NCBI GenBank assembly: GCA_006226495.1
Contig: SBGU01000013.1
Coordinates: 54,268 to 118,267 of the forward strand
Length of the DNA stretch: 64,000 nt
DNA from: Alphaproteobacteria bacterium
GTDB taxonomy: Bacteria > Pseudomonadota > Alphaproteobacteria > Sphingomonadales > Kordiimonadaceae
Direction: 5' to 3'
Of this stretch, positions 42,597-51,410 are shown piece after piece. The position numbers and the translations under genes are program-made. Below the pieces are notes generated by a model. The model was not told the origin of the DNA, searched no databases, and saw only the letters and a program-made list of their open reading frames with translations. The number at the start of each line of letters is the position of its first letter. Within the stretch, counting starts at the first letter, position 1.

Positions 42597-42633
42597 CACA
42601 AAAGCGAAAGGTCCGGCGCCGCAGCACCGGACC
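42597..42633 (-). terminator. terminator after serine hydrolase copy 1
   Basis: GGTCCGG (minus strand, 42633-42627) pairs with CCGGACC (42616-42610), then TTTCGCTTTTGTG follows. It lies 23 bases after the hydrolase stop and separates it from the amidohydrolase gene. Confidence 0.65.
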
Positions 42634-42655
42634 CTGGTTTTCAACTGGTGGAACC

Positions 42656-44566
42656 TCAGTCGAAATAGTGGAAGCCGAGCAAGTTCCAGTACCATGTGAA
42701 CCACAGCATCAGCAGGCCCACGAGGCTGACGACCGTATGGCGGATACGCTGCCATTTGCCGGCGAACAGCGGCACGGTCCAGACCCGGTAGGCCAGATAC
42801 AGGTGCCAGACCAGGGCCAAAGCCGCCAGGATCGGGAATACGAACGAGAATTTCAGCATCGCCGGCAGGGCGTAGAACAGTGCGTCGACACCCCCGCTGA
42901 TCGACATCCCGGCCAGGATGAAGAACATCAGGTAGAATCCGGCCACCAGAAGGGTTGCGGTCCAGGCCTGTTTTTCTTCGCCCTTGAGCGCGCGGAAAGC
43001 CGCAAACTGGTACGCCAGTCGCAGGAAGACGAACAGGAACACCGTCAGCGACAGGCCGACCACCAGGGTGGTGAAGCCGGTGGTTTCCTGGAAGCCGGCG
43101 CGGTAGAAGCGCATGACACCAAAACCGTCCAGCACATAACCGGTGATGTTGCCATCCGCGTCTTCCTGGAAGGCGATGCGGTCGGTACCGTCGATCAGTT
43201 GGAACAGGTTATGCTCGATCTCGACATACCGTTTGCCTTCGATCAGCAATGTGTTGTCCGGCATCGGGGTCACGGTCGCGGTGCCAAGCCCGCGCATGAT
43301 GGCTTCCGCCTTGGTGTAGCTGTTGCGGCTGTTGTTGTATTTGCCGGCATATTTCTGGGCCCGGCTCGCGAAATCGGCCGGCGCGGTCAGCACGGGGGCC
43401 GGGTTCGGGAAGAATTCCTTGTAGAAGGCATCGACGAACGCAACATGGGTCGCGCGCGCACCGGGGCCGCTGAAGGAAGAAAACAGCATGAAGTCTTCTT
43501 TCTTCGACATGCCGAAGTGCGAGATGAACATGGTGGTGGCGCCATCATGGCCAAAATTGTCGAAACCGTCGGGGCCGAACGGCCGTTTCAGGAATCCGAG
43601 GCCGGTGCCCCGCACGCGCGGGTCGTGCGAGAAACCTTCATCCAGCATTTGTTCAAGGGTTTCGGCCTTCAGGATGCGCGCACCGTTGCAGGCCCCGTCA
43701 GCCAGCAGCGCACAGGCGAATTTGCCCATGTCAGAGGCGGTGACGGCAGAGGCGCCAGCCGGGCCGAAATTCGAGATGATCTCGTATTTCTTTTCGACAT
43801 ATTTGCCGGCTTCCCAACCGTAGGCCTTGGCCATATTGGCGTCCAGGTTTGCGGGCAGCGGCTCGCGGAAACTGGAACTGGCCATGCCCAGCACGTTGAA
43901 AATGTGGTTTTCCACATAATCGTTGAAGCTTTCACCCGACACGTTCGCGACAATCAGGCCGGCAAGCGCCGTGGCCCAGTTGGAATAGGCAACCATAGTG
44001 CCCGGCTCGTACACACGCTCGGGCTGGTGGGTCATCAGCGAGTCCGCCAGCGGTACGATGCGGCTGGGGTCGTCGGTAATCAGGTAACCGACACCACCAT
44101 CCTCGAACCCCGCAGTGTGGGTCAGGATATGGCGCAGGGTCACGGGTTTGCCCGGCCAGCTATCCTTTACCTTGAACTGGGTCAAGTAGGTGTTCACATC
44201 GGTATCGAGGTCAAGTTTGCCCTGTTCGACCTGCTGCATCACCGAAACCCAGGTAAAGAGTTTCGAGATGGAACCAGGCCGGAACAGGCTGGTTTCGGCA
44301 TCGACCGGGATGTGTTTTTCCACATCGATATAACCGTAACCCTTGGCAAAGATCATCTTGCCGTCCTTCATGACGGCAACCACGCCCGACGGGCTGTGGT
44401 TGATTTCCATCGGCGGCTTGACCGCACCATCGACGAAGGCTTCCACCACCGCCGGGTCGGTAACGTCCGGCACATCGGCTGCCGCCGCACCAAAGCCCAT
44501 GCAGGCCGCAAGCCCCAGGCCCGCCGCCCATCTGGACAATCCCCACTGTCCCCTCATGTTCAACAT
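42656..44566 (-). CDS. serine hydrolase (class C beta-lactamase fold) with C-terminal membrane domain, copy 1
   Basis: A 636-residue exported serine hydrolase of the class C beta-lactamase/DD-peptidase superfamily. A signal peptide of about 30 residues is followed by the nucleophile motif GSISK (S99, K102), AYSNWA (YxN-type) and FGHDGAT (equivalent of KTG). After a lipocalin-like linker domain, the last 150 residues contain four predicted membrane helices, ending WYWNLLGFHYFD. Relatives are D-aminopeptidases, D-Ala-D-Ala peptidases, esterases and beta-lactamases. The neighbouring D-amino-acid enzymes favour a peptidase acting on D-residues. GAGGAGG precedes the start. It is closely related to the product at 47389, with the same architecture. 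Confidence 0.85.
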   Translation of the reverse strand: MLNMRGQWGLSRWAAGLGLAACMGFGAAAADVPDVTDPAVVEAFVDGAVKPPMEINHSPSGVVAVMKDGKMIFAKGYGYIDVEKHIPVDAETSLFRPGSISKLFTWVSVMQQVEQGKLDLDTDVNTYLTQFKVKDSWPGKPVTLRHILTHTAGFEDGGVGYLITDDPSRIVPLADSLMTHQPERVYEPGTMVAYSNWATALAGLIVANVSGESFNDYVENHIFNVLGMASSSFREPLPANLDANMAKAYGWEAGKYVEKKYEIISNFGPAGASAVTASDMGKFACALLADGACNGARILKAETLEQMLDEGFSHDPRVRGTGLGFLKRPFGPDGFDNFGHDGATTMFISHFGMSKKEDFMLFSSFSGPGARATHVAFVDAFYKEFFPNPAPVLTAPADFASRAQKYAGKYNNSRNSYTKAEAIMRGLGTATVTPMPDNTLLIEGKRYVEIEHNLFQLIDGTDRIAFQEDADGNITGYVLDGFGVMRFYRAGFQETTGFTTLVVGLSLTVFLFVFLRLAYQFAAFRALKGEEKQAWTATLLVAGFYLMFFILAGMSISGGVDALFYALPAMLKFSFVFPILAALALVWHLYLAYRVWTVPLFAGKWQRIRHTVVSLVGLLMLWFTWYWNLLGFHYFD

Positions 44567-44602
44567 GTTGTCCTCCTCGGTTTTTGCCGGCTGGTCCGGG
44601 CT

Positions 44603-46159
44603 TCAGTGCCCGAAGCCCTCTGTGTTCCGGCTTTTGAATGCGATGACTTCCGGGTCGCCCGCGCCCGCGTTATCCAGCATGGGTGCGGGTGCGGCCTGCA
44701 GGTGGCGGGCGAAAAACCCGGTGATATAACGGTTCATGATGCTGTTCATGCGCCCGACATCGACGGGGCCCTGCATGCCCATCCAGCGTGCCGCAGGGGT
44801 GACGAAACCGAGGTCGCTGTAATTCAGGTGCAGGGCATCTTCGACCACAAGGCTGTAGACCGGGCCCGTGGCACCTTCATAATAGAAATCGTTCATGTCA
44901 TAGGCGAAGGGCGGCGTGTCGGCGTCCATGCCGAACAGCAGTTTGTGGTCCGAATTCATGACCATGAAGGGAGCGTCCACCTGAAGTGACAGCGCATCCC
45001 GCCCGAACTGCAGGCCGTCCATATTGATACCGGCCTTGCAGCGGCTGTCGGTCGCGCAGAAATAACCGGCGGCGGCCCCGCCATAGGACATGCCGAACAC
45101 ACCAAGGCGCGACAAATCCATTTGTCCCGCAAACCGCCCGAAGACGCCGTCCGCGCTGGCCGCAGAAAGCTGGTCAATGACAAAACCGGTGTCCTTGACC
45201 CAGACATCAAGCCCGGTGCTCATGCTGGGCTGGCTGTCCATGAAGGCGCCGATCCGCCGGCGGTGGTCATCCAGGGTCTTTGCGGCCAGAATTTCGCGCA
45301 TGCGGGCAAGGATATCCTCGACCTCGTCAGGTGCCGGATTGCCGTTATCATAACCCTTCGGGTTGAAAAGCAGTTTGCGGCCGTCAGGCATACGCACATG
45401 CAGCGCCTGATAGGTGTGTTCGATGGAAAAGACGATAAAACCATGGCTGGCCAGCTCTTCCATCAACAGCGCGTCCTGTTCACCGAAGCTGCCGAAACCA
45501 TGGCTGTAGACCAGAACCGGGAACGGCTGCCCGTCGGCCGCATTCGCAAGCGGCGTGTCCAGGTGGCCATGGCCCCGGACATCTTTCAGATAATCGAAAA
45601 AGGCGTCCGGCAGAGCACCCTGAAACAAGGTCGCGAACACCGACGGATCGCGGAACAAAGGCTCGGCCGGCATGCCCATCGGCACGTCGGACGGGTACCA
45701 GACCCTGACCATCAGTTCGCGCTTGTCGTCCGGGTCGTCGGTTGCGAGTTCGGGGCGGCTTTGGTCTTTCAGGTAGATGTCGCTGACGCCGATACCATAA
45801 CTGCCGCCTGGTGCGGGCGGCACAAACACCGGGAAGGCATGGCCAAGCCCGATGGAAAGGATGGCGGCAGCCGACGCGAGGACAACATACCCCCCGAACA
45901 CCGTGCGGCGCCGCCAGTTGGGCGCCCCCGACAGACTTAGGCGCCAGTAGGTAAAGAGCAACAGCAACAGAGAGAGCGTGAGCGCCGGTACAAGGGGCCA
46001 GCGCGCACCGCCGCCGAAGATCGCATCCGCAGCCAAGGCCGCGAACGCGAGGCCTGCCGCACGGAAGGCCCAAAGGCCGAACCGCGTGCGCGGCAGGAAA
46101 CTGAGAACGAGGGCAGCCGCAAGGATCGCGAAAGCAACTGTTTCAAATGGTCCCTGCAT
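44603..46159 (-). CDS. membrane-anchored alpha/beta hydrolase
   Basis: A 518-residue protein with about four N-terminal membrane helices (residues 1-120) followed by an alpha/beta-hydrolase domain of the platelet-activating-factor acetylhydrolase/dienelactone hydrolase type. The oxyanion region is VLVYSHGFGSFGEQD, the nucleophile GMSYGG, and DALHLNYSD near residue 450 supplies the histidine. It presumably faces the periplasm and hydrolyses ester or amide substrates. GGGAGG precedes the ATG. It lies between the two dipeptidase/serine-hydrolase pairs, 36 bases before serine hydrolase copy 1, so it is probably co-transcribed with it. Confidence 0.8.
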   Translation of the reverse strand: MQGPFETVAFAILAAALVLSFLPRTRFGLWAFRAAGLAFAALAADAIFGGGARWPLVPALTLSLLLLLFTYWRLSLSGAPNWRRRTVFGGYVVLASAAAILSIGLGHAFPVFVPPAPGGSYGIGVSDIYLKDQSRPELATDDPDDKRELMVRVWYPSDVPMGMPAEPLFRDPSVFATLFQGALPDAFFDYLKDVRGHGHLDTPLANAADGQPFPVLVYSHGFGSFGEQDALLMEELASHGFIVFSIEHTYQALHVRMPDGRKLLFNPKGYDNGNPAPDEVEDILARMREILAAKTLDDHRRRIGAFMDSQPSMSTGLDVWVKDTGFVIDQLSAASADGVFGRFAGQMDLSRLGVFGMSYGGAAAGYFCATDSRCKAGINMDGLQFGRDALSLQVDAPFMVMNSDHKLLFGMDADTPPFAYDMNDFYYEGATGPVYSLVVEDALHLNYSDLGFVTPAARWMGMQGPVDVGRMNSIMNRYITGFFARHLQAAPAPMLDNAGAGDPEVIAFKSRNTEGFGH

Positions 46160-46190
46160 CTGGCCTCCCCCGCCCTGTGTCTGTGCCCGG

Positions 46191-47357
46191 TCAGGCTTTC
46201 CAGATTTCGCCCAGGACGCGCTTGAAATTGCCGCCCAGCACCATGCGGATATGATCGTCGGTATAACCGCGGCGGATCAGGCCGTCGGTCAGGTCGAAAA
46301 TCTTTTTCGGATGGTCGAACCCGTCGGTGTCGATCTTGCCGCGGAAGGCATATTTGGCATTATAGCCGGCCTTCAGCGCGCTGTAGGCGGGTTCCGGGAT
46401 ATCGTCATACCCGTCCAGGTCCATGTCCGAGCCCACGCCCACATGTTCGATGCCCGCCAGTTTGGCGACATAGTCGATATGGTCGATCATGTTGTCGATG
46501 GTCGTGGGTTCCTTGTCGGAGACAAAGTTGCGCACGCCGGTGATGCCCATCACGCTGCCGGCCTTGCCGACCGCCTTGATGGCCTCGTCCGACTTGCAGC
46601 GCACATGGCCCCCCGCCAGCGCCCGCACGTTGGAGTGGGTCACCAGCACCGGCTTTTTCGACACTTCGAAGGCATCGAGCGTGGTACGGTCGCCGCAGTG
46701 GGACACATCCACAGCCATGCCGACTTCGTTCATGCGGTCGACAATGGCGACACCAAAATCGCTGAGGCCGCCGTCAGACCGGTCGGTCGAGCCGGTACCG
46801 ATCAGGTTGCGGCTGTTGTAGGTCAGTTGGCTGACCCGCTGGCCGACATTATAGAAGGCGTTCACATCGTCCACTTCGCGGAAATGGTCGGCATTCTGGA
46901 TGCCGATGATGTATCCGACCCGCTCACCCTTTTTCAGGTGGTCAAGGTCGGCGATGCTGTCGATGCGGCGCAGTTTTTCCGGATGTTCGGCGGCATAGGC
47001 ATTCATGCGCGCGATGAACCCTTCGGCTTCGTCTGCGCCCAGGCCCACGGCCGGGTGGAAGACATCGACGCCACAGGCAAGAATGTCGTCCAGTTGTTTT
47101 TCGCTGACCGCCATGCCGTCATCGCGTTTCGGATGCTCGCCAAAGGCGGCCAGCATCATCGGGCCAAGCGGTGCCAGGATCGACAGCATGTCAAACACCT
47201 GGGTGCTGTTCACCAAGTCGATGGCCCTTGAGGAATATTTGGTGTCGCTGGCGGCGAACACCCGGTGCGCGCTCATGTTCAGCATGGGGAAGGCGACCGC
47301 GGCCATACCGGCCGTGCGCAAAAGCGCACGGCGGCTGACGGGTTTGTTGATGCTCAT
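46191..47357 (-). CDS. Tat-exported M19 family (membrane dipeptidase) protein, copy 2
   Basis: A 388-residue M19-family protein with a twin-arginine signal (SRRALLRTAGMAA, cleavage near VFAAS). VDVSHCGDRT, LVTHSNVRAL and HVGVGSDMD match the His/Asp metal and substrate residues of the family. As in copy 1, the N-terminal HxD (here DLVNSTQVFD) and the bridging Glu (here GIQNADH) are not in their usual form. It would cleave dipeptides in the periplasm. AAAGGA precedes the start. It is downstream of serine hydrolase copy 2 (32-base gap), mirroring the linkage of copy 1 genes and suggesting an ancient duplication of a dipeptidase/hydrolase pair. Confidence 0.83.
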   Translation of the reverse strand: MSINKPVSRRALLRTAGMAAVAFPMLNMSAHRVFAASDTKYSSRAIDLVNSTQVFDMLSILAPLGPMMLAAFGEHPKRDDGMAVSEKQLDDILACGVDVFHPAVGLGADEAEGFIARMNAYAAEHPEKLRRIDSIADLDHLKKGERVGYIIGIQNADHFREVDDVNAFYNVGQRVSQLTYNSRNLIGTGSTDRSDGGLSDFGVAIVDRMNEVGMAVDVSHCGDRTTLDAFEVSKKPVLVTHSNVRALAGGHVRCKSDEAIKAVGKAGSVMGITGVRNFVSDKEPTTIDNMIDHIDYVAKLAGIEHVGVGSDMDLDGYDDIPEPAYSALKAGYNAKYAFRGKIDTDGFDHPKKIFDLTDGLIRRGYTDDHIRMVLGGNFKRVLGEIWKA

Positions 47358-47388
47358 ACTTCTGTCCTTTGTTCGCAGTCGTGCCGGC

Positions 47389-49323
47389 TCAGTAATATTG
47401 CCAGCCCAGGATGTTCCAGTAGTAGAAGTAGAAGGACATGAAGGCGGCCGCGAAGGCGACGACGGAATAATGTACCCGCCGGCCCTTGCGCCAGAAACCT
47501 TCACGCCAGGCTTTGATCGCATACCAGATGACCGCGAGGGTGAGCAGAAGTGCAACCACGGTCAGCACCTGGTTCACGCCGAAGATGGTCGGCATATGCT
47601 CGTACATTTCCATGCCGTAGCTCGATACGATCAGGCCCAGGAAGATCAGGTACAGAAGGTAGGTGCCGGCCACGCCCATCGACAGGCGGATGGCCGTGCG
47701 TTCACCCGAAACCATGGTCTTGTATTCCTTGCGGCGATACAGCCAGCCGGTGAAGACCGACAGGAACACCAGAAGACACAGGCCGGGCATCAGCATCTTG
47801 AAGAAGCTGCTTTCAAACGCCGGGCTGCGGCTCAGCGCCATGAAGGGCAGGAAGTCGAAATACAGGTCCTGCACATTGCCGTTTGCATCGCGGCCAAACG
47901 CCAGGGTGGTCTTGCCGTCAACCTGCCGGAACAGGTCCTTGCCGATTTCCACATACTGGCGCGGTTCGGTGAGGCCGGCGATCATCAGGGTATTCTTGCC
48001 CGTGGGTGCGACAGTGATGCCGCCGCTCAGGATACCGCCCGCCCGTTCGATGGTGCTGAAATTCTGGCGCCAGAACTGGTACTGGCCGGCATATTCGCCT
48101 GCACGTTCGTTGAAGTCGGCCGGCGGCGTGATGGCTTCAACGGGTTCCGGGTAATAATGGTCATAGAAGGTCGGGATAAGCTCGTTCCGGCCCTTGCTGC
48201 CCGTCTGGGTGGCATAGGACGTGAAAATCCCCAGTTGTTCGTCCTTGTCGATCAGCATGTTGGTATGGAACTGGAACGTGTCGCCGCCATGGCCGATCAG
48301 CCGGTGGCCGTTCAGATATTCCTCGTAGAAACCATGCAGCATGCCGGGCAGGCGCTTGTCGGCCTGGAACAGCACCGAATGCATTTCTTTGGCGGTTTCT
48401 TCCTTCAGGATACGGGCGTCGCCCAGACGGCCGTTCTGCAGGTGTGCCATCATGAATTTGGCCATGTCGGTCGCGGTCGAAGACACGGCGCCGGCAGGCC
48501 CGAAGCTGGTGATCAGTTCGAACGGCTGGCCGACCTCTGCGCCCATTTCACGCTTGTAGCCAACCGTGCGGCCACCCTGCAGTTCTTCGGGCAGCGGCTC
48601 GTCGAACGTGGTGTGCTGCATGCCCAGGGGATCAAGGATATTCTGTTTCACATACTCGTTGAACGGCACACCCGATACGTTTTGCACAATCAGGCCGGCC
48701 AGCGCGGTGGCATAGTTCGAATAGGACGCATAGGCACCCGGCTTGTTCACCCGTTTCGGGATATAGGTGGCCATGGCTTCCTGCAGCGACATGATATGGG
48801 TGGGATCATAATTGATCAGGTACCCGAGCGCGCCATCCTCGAACCCGGCAGTGTGGGTCAGGATATGGCGCATGGTGATCGGCTCCTTGAAGGTCGCCGG
48901 GATCTGGAAGGTCTTCAGGTAGGTGTTCACGTCGGCATCAAGGTCGATGTTGCCGCGTTCCACCTGTTGCATGACCGACGTCCAGGTGAACAGCTTGGAC
49001 GTGGACCCGATGCGGAAGGTGCTGGTGTCGGCGCTTGTCGGGATACCCTTGTCGATATCCTGCATGCCGTACCCCTTGGCGAAGATGACCTTGCCATCTT
49101 TCACCACGGACACGGTGATGGCCGAAATGTCCAACAGCTTGCGCTGGGTTTCGACCATGCTGTCCATGAAGGTATCCAGGTCCTTGTAACCACCGAAGGC
49201 CTGTTCCTGTTCCACCACCGCCGGCGTTTCGACCGCCGACATGTCTTCGTCCTGTGCATGCAGCACAGGCGCGGCAAACGCCATCAGCGCCGCCGCACAG
49301 ATTGTTTTGAACTTATGTTTCAT
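47389..49323 (-). CDS. serine hydrolase (class C beta-lactamase fold) with C-terminal membrane domain, copy 2
   Basis: A 644-residue exported hydrolase. It has a signal peptide ending VLHA (about residue 23), a nucleophile motif GSTSK (S107, K110), SYSNYA, and GHGGDT in the place of KTG. A C-terminal beta domain precedes four membrane helices ending YYWNILGWQYY. The layout and both ends match copy 1 at 42656; the two are paralogues. A role in trimming D-residue-containing peptides or amides in the periplasm is inferred from neighbours (DgcA directly upstream, M19 dipeptidase downstream). Esterase activity is a fair alternative. GGAGTGAGGA precedes the ATG. Confidence 0.85.
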   Translation of the reverse strand: MKHKFKTICAAALMAFAAPVLHAQDEDMSAVETPAVVEQEQAFGGYKDLDTFMDSMVETQRKLLDISAITVSVVKDGKVIFAKGYGMQDIDKGIPTSADTSTFRIGSTSKLFTWTSVMQQVERGNIDLDADVNTYLKTFQIPATFKEPITMRHILTHTAGFEDGALGYLINYDPTHIMSLQEAMATYIPKRVNKPGAYASYSNYATALAGLIVQNVSGVPFNEYVKQNILDPLGMQHTTFDEPLPEELQGGRTVGYKREMGAEVGQPFELITSFGPAGAVSSTATDMAKFMMAHLQNGRLGDARILKEETAKEMHSVLFQADKRLPGMLHGFYEEYLNGHRLIGHGGDTFQFHTNMLIDKDEQLGIFTSYATQTGSKGRNELIPTFYDHYYPEPVEAITPPADFNERAGEYAGQYQFWRQNFSTIERAGGILSGGITVAPTGKNTLMIAGLTEPRQYVEIGKDLFRQVDGKTTLAFGRDANGNVQDLYFDFLPFMALSRSPAFESSFFKMLMPGLCLLVFLSVFTGWLYRRKEYKTMVSGERTAIRLSMGVAGTYLLYLIFLGLIVSSYGMEMYEHMPTIFGVNQVLTVVALLLTLAVIWYAIKAWREGFWRKGRRVHYSVVAFAAAFMSFYFYYWNILGWQYY

Positions 49324-49378
49324 ATCCTCACTCCCGTTTTGACCCCCCATGCGGGGTTTCCTCCACCAGCGCGTCCCG

Positions 49379-50356
49379 TTATCCCCACAGGGCCGGCGCC
49401 GGAATTTCCACGAGGCCGCCATCGGCATAGTCGAGGCCGCCTTCCACATCGCCCGCCAGCAGGAGCGGGCCATCGATATCGACAAATTTGCAATATTGGC
49501 CAATCACATACGCCGGTGCCATCGATAGCGAGGTCCCGGTCATGTTGCCGACCATCAGGGCCTTCCGGTCGCGCATCGCCATGTGCGCCAGCTTCAGGCC
49601 TGCGGTCAGCCCGCCGCATTTGTCGAGCTTGATGTTGATGACATCATAGCGCCTTGCGGCCTGTTCGTATTCACTGGCATCAAGGCAGCTTTCGTCCGCA
49701 CCCAAAGGCACGGGCGATGTGAAGCCCTCGAGTTCCTCGTCGCCGCCGCGCTTCAGCGGCTGTTCGATCATGGCGATGCCCAGCTTTGCGGCGGCGGGCG
49801 TATATTCCTTCAGTTCGTCGAAGGTCCAGCCCTGGTTGACATCGATCACCAGCCGGGCATCGGGGCGCGCGGCCCGGATGGCTTCCAAGCGGCCGATCGG
49901 GTCGTCACCACTCAGCTTGATCTTCAGGTTCGGGTAACGCGCGAAGGATTTGGCCTTTTCCGCCATCTCCTCCGGGCTGCCGATACCAACGGTGCAGACC
50001 GTCTGCAGCACCTTGGGTTCTATGCCAAGGCGCTGCCATACGGACTTGCCGCTCATCTTGGCTTCAAGGTCCCAATAGGCGCAGTCCAGCGCGTTGCGGG
50101 CACCGCCGATGGGCAACAGGTCCTGCACATCCTCGCGGCTCGCGCCTGCTTCGACGTCCTTCACCACCGCTTCAAGCTGGGCCAGGATGGTGTCGGCGGT
50201 TTCGCCGCTATAATAGACGCCCACGCCTTCGCCCCGGCCCTTGTGGCCGTCCTTCTCGAGCGTCACCCACACGGCATCCGTGGTGTTGAAGGTATAGCCC
50301 GTGATGACAAAGGGCGACTTCAGCGGGAACGGCCGTTTTTCAAGCGTGATTTTCAT
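49379..50356 (-). CDS. dgcA: N-acetyl-D-Glu racemase DgcA / dipeptide epimerase-type enolase-superfamily enzyme
   Basis: A 325-residue enolase-superfamily protein of the muconate-lactonising/dipeptide-epimerase subgroup. The catalytic KxK is K145-x-K147 (LKIKLSG), the Mg2+ ligands are D172 (IDVNQG), E198 (IEQPL) and D221 (GADES), and the second base is a lysine in NIKLDKCGG (about K243). Alone it would be called an L-Ala-D/L-Glu epimerase. The overlapping upstream DUF1611 gene (four-base ATGA overlap) identifies the DgcN-DgcA pair, in which DgcN acetylates D-Glu and DgcA racemises the N-acetyl product. That pathway is my recollection of the family names, and the assignment rests on it. Confidence 0.83.
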   Translation of the reverse strand: MKITLEKRPFPLKSPFVITGYTFNTTDAVWVTLEKDGHKGRGEGVGVYYSGETADTILAQLEAVVKDVEAGASREDVQDLLPIGGARNALDCAYWDLEAKMSGKSVWQRLGIEPKVLQTVCTVGIGSPEEMAEKAKSFARYPNLKIKLSGDDPIGRLEAIRAARPDARLVIDVNQGWTFDELKEYTPAAAKLGIAMIEQPLKRGGDEELEGFTSPVPLGADESCLDASEYEQAARRYDVINIKLDKCGGLTAGLKLAHMAMRDRKALMVGNMTGTSLSMAPAYVIGQYCKFVDIDGPLLLAGDVEGGLDYADGGLVEIPAPALWG

Positions 50357-51405
50357 GCCAGGAACCGTTTCGCTTTGGCACTGCGGTCATCCATGGCCGC
50401 GTTCAGCCGTTCGATGATCGGCTTGGTACCGCCCTTGAGCGGATCGACACACGGCAGGTTCAGCCGCGCCGACAGCTCGGCCAGATAGGGCGCGCGATCT
50501 TCCGGTTTCAGGCGCGAGGTGTTGACACTGACACCGACACACGAAATGGCCGGGTTCGTGAGCACACCGATGGCGATGGTGCGGTAGATCACATCTTCGA
50601 TGGTCGGCAGCGGAAAGTCCGGCCAGCCCGAAATATGGGTACGGCCCGCTTCATGGCACACCACGAACGCATCCGGCTGCGACCCCACCAGCAGGCCCAT
50701 GGTGACCGCGCTGAAACCCGGGTGGAAAATGCCGCCCTGGCCTTCGACCAGGTCCCAGTGATCGGCGGTGTTGTCGGGCGACAGAAGTTCAGCCGCGCCC
50801 GAGACAAAGTCCGACACCACGGAATCGATCGGGATACCTTGACCCGCGATCATGATGCCGGTCTGGCCGCTGGCGCGGAAGTCGGCGTTCATGCCCATTT
50901 CGCGCATGTCGCGCTCGAGCGCCAGTGCGGTGTATTTTTTGCCAACCGCACAGTCTGTGCCCACGGTCAGCAGGCGCTTGCCCGTGCGTTTTTTACCGTT
51001 GCCGACCGGCAGCCGTGCCGGCGGTACGCGCACATCCACCAGGCGCGCACCCGATTTGGCAGCGGCTTCGGCAAGGCGCGGGATGTCGCACAGTTTGGTG
51101 TGCACACCGGCCACGATATCAAGGCCGGCTTCCACGGCTTCCACCAGCACATCCAGCCATTCGTCCGGGATGTTGCCACCCACGACTGCAGTCCCGATGA
51201 CCAGCGAACCGATGCCGCCTGCCGCCGCTTCGGCGACCGACATGGCCGGCAGCCCGAGGTCGACCGTGCCGCCTTCAAGTGCCAGTTGGCCCTTGCACAA
51301 TTCCCGTCGCCATTCCACGAGCCCGGCGCCGGTCTTGGCGTAGGTCAGTTCCGTCTCGCTGCCCAGGAAGATGAGGTAGGGCGACCTTAACTCGATGGTT
51401 TTCAT
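50353..51405 (-). CDS. dgcN: DgcN family (DUF1611) D-Glu N-acetyltransferase
   Basis: A 350-residue DUF1611 protein. It has an N-terminal Rossmann-like domain, then a P-loop-type domain with VGTDCAVGKKYTA (GTDCAVGKK at residues 149-157), and a conserved EGQGGIFHPGFSAVT segment. Members encoded beside DgcA acetylate D-glutamate so that it can be racemised and used as an L-amino acid. The gene overlaps dgcA by four bases and starts five bases after the stop of a D-aminoacylase-family gene, whose last codons contain its AAGGA ribosome-binding site. The tight packing fits one operon for D-amino-acid use. Confidence 0.83.
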   Translation of the reverse strand: MKTIELRSPYLIFLGSETELTYAKTGAGLVEWRRELCKGQLALEGGTVDLGLPAMSVAEAAAGGIGSLVIGTAVVGGNIPDEWLDVLVEAVEAGLDIVAGVHTKLCDIPRLAEAAAKSGARLVDVRVPPARLPVGNGKKRTGKRLLTVGTDCAVGKKYTALALERDMREMGMNADFRASGQTGIMIAGQGIPIDSVVSDFVSGAAELLSPDNTADHWDLVEGQGGIFHPGFSAVTMGLLVGSQPDAFVVCHEAGRTHISGWPDFPLPTIEDVIYRTIAIGVLTNPAISCVGVSVNTSRLKPEDRAPYLAELSARLNLPCVDPLKGGTKPIIERLNAAMDDRSAKAKRFLA

Positions 51406-51410
51406 ATACT

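Noticed and set aside
42656..49323. The two serine hydrolases as beta-lactamases
   Set aside because: They have long C-terminal membrane domains and a dipeptidase/D-amino-acid context. The KTG equivalents are HDG and HGG, more typical of esterase or DD-peptidase relatives.
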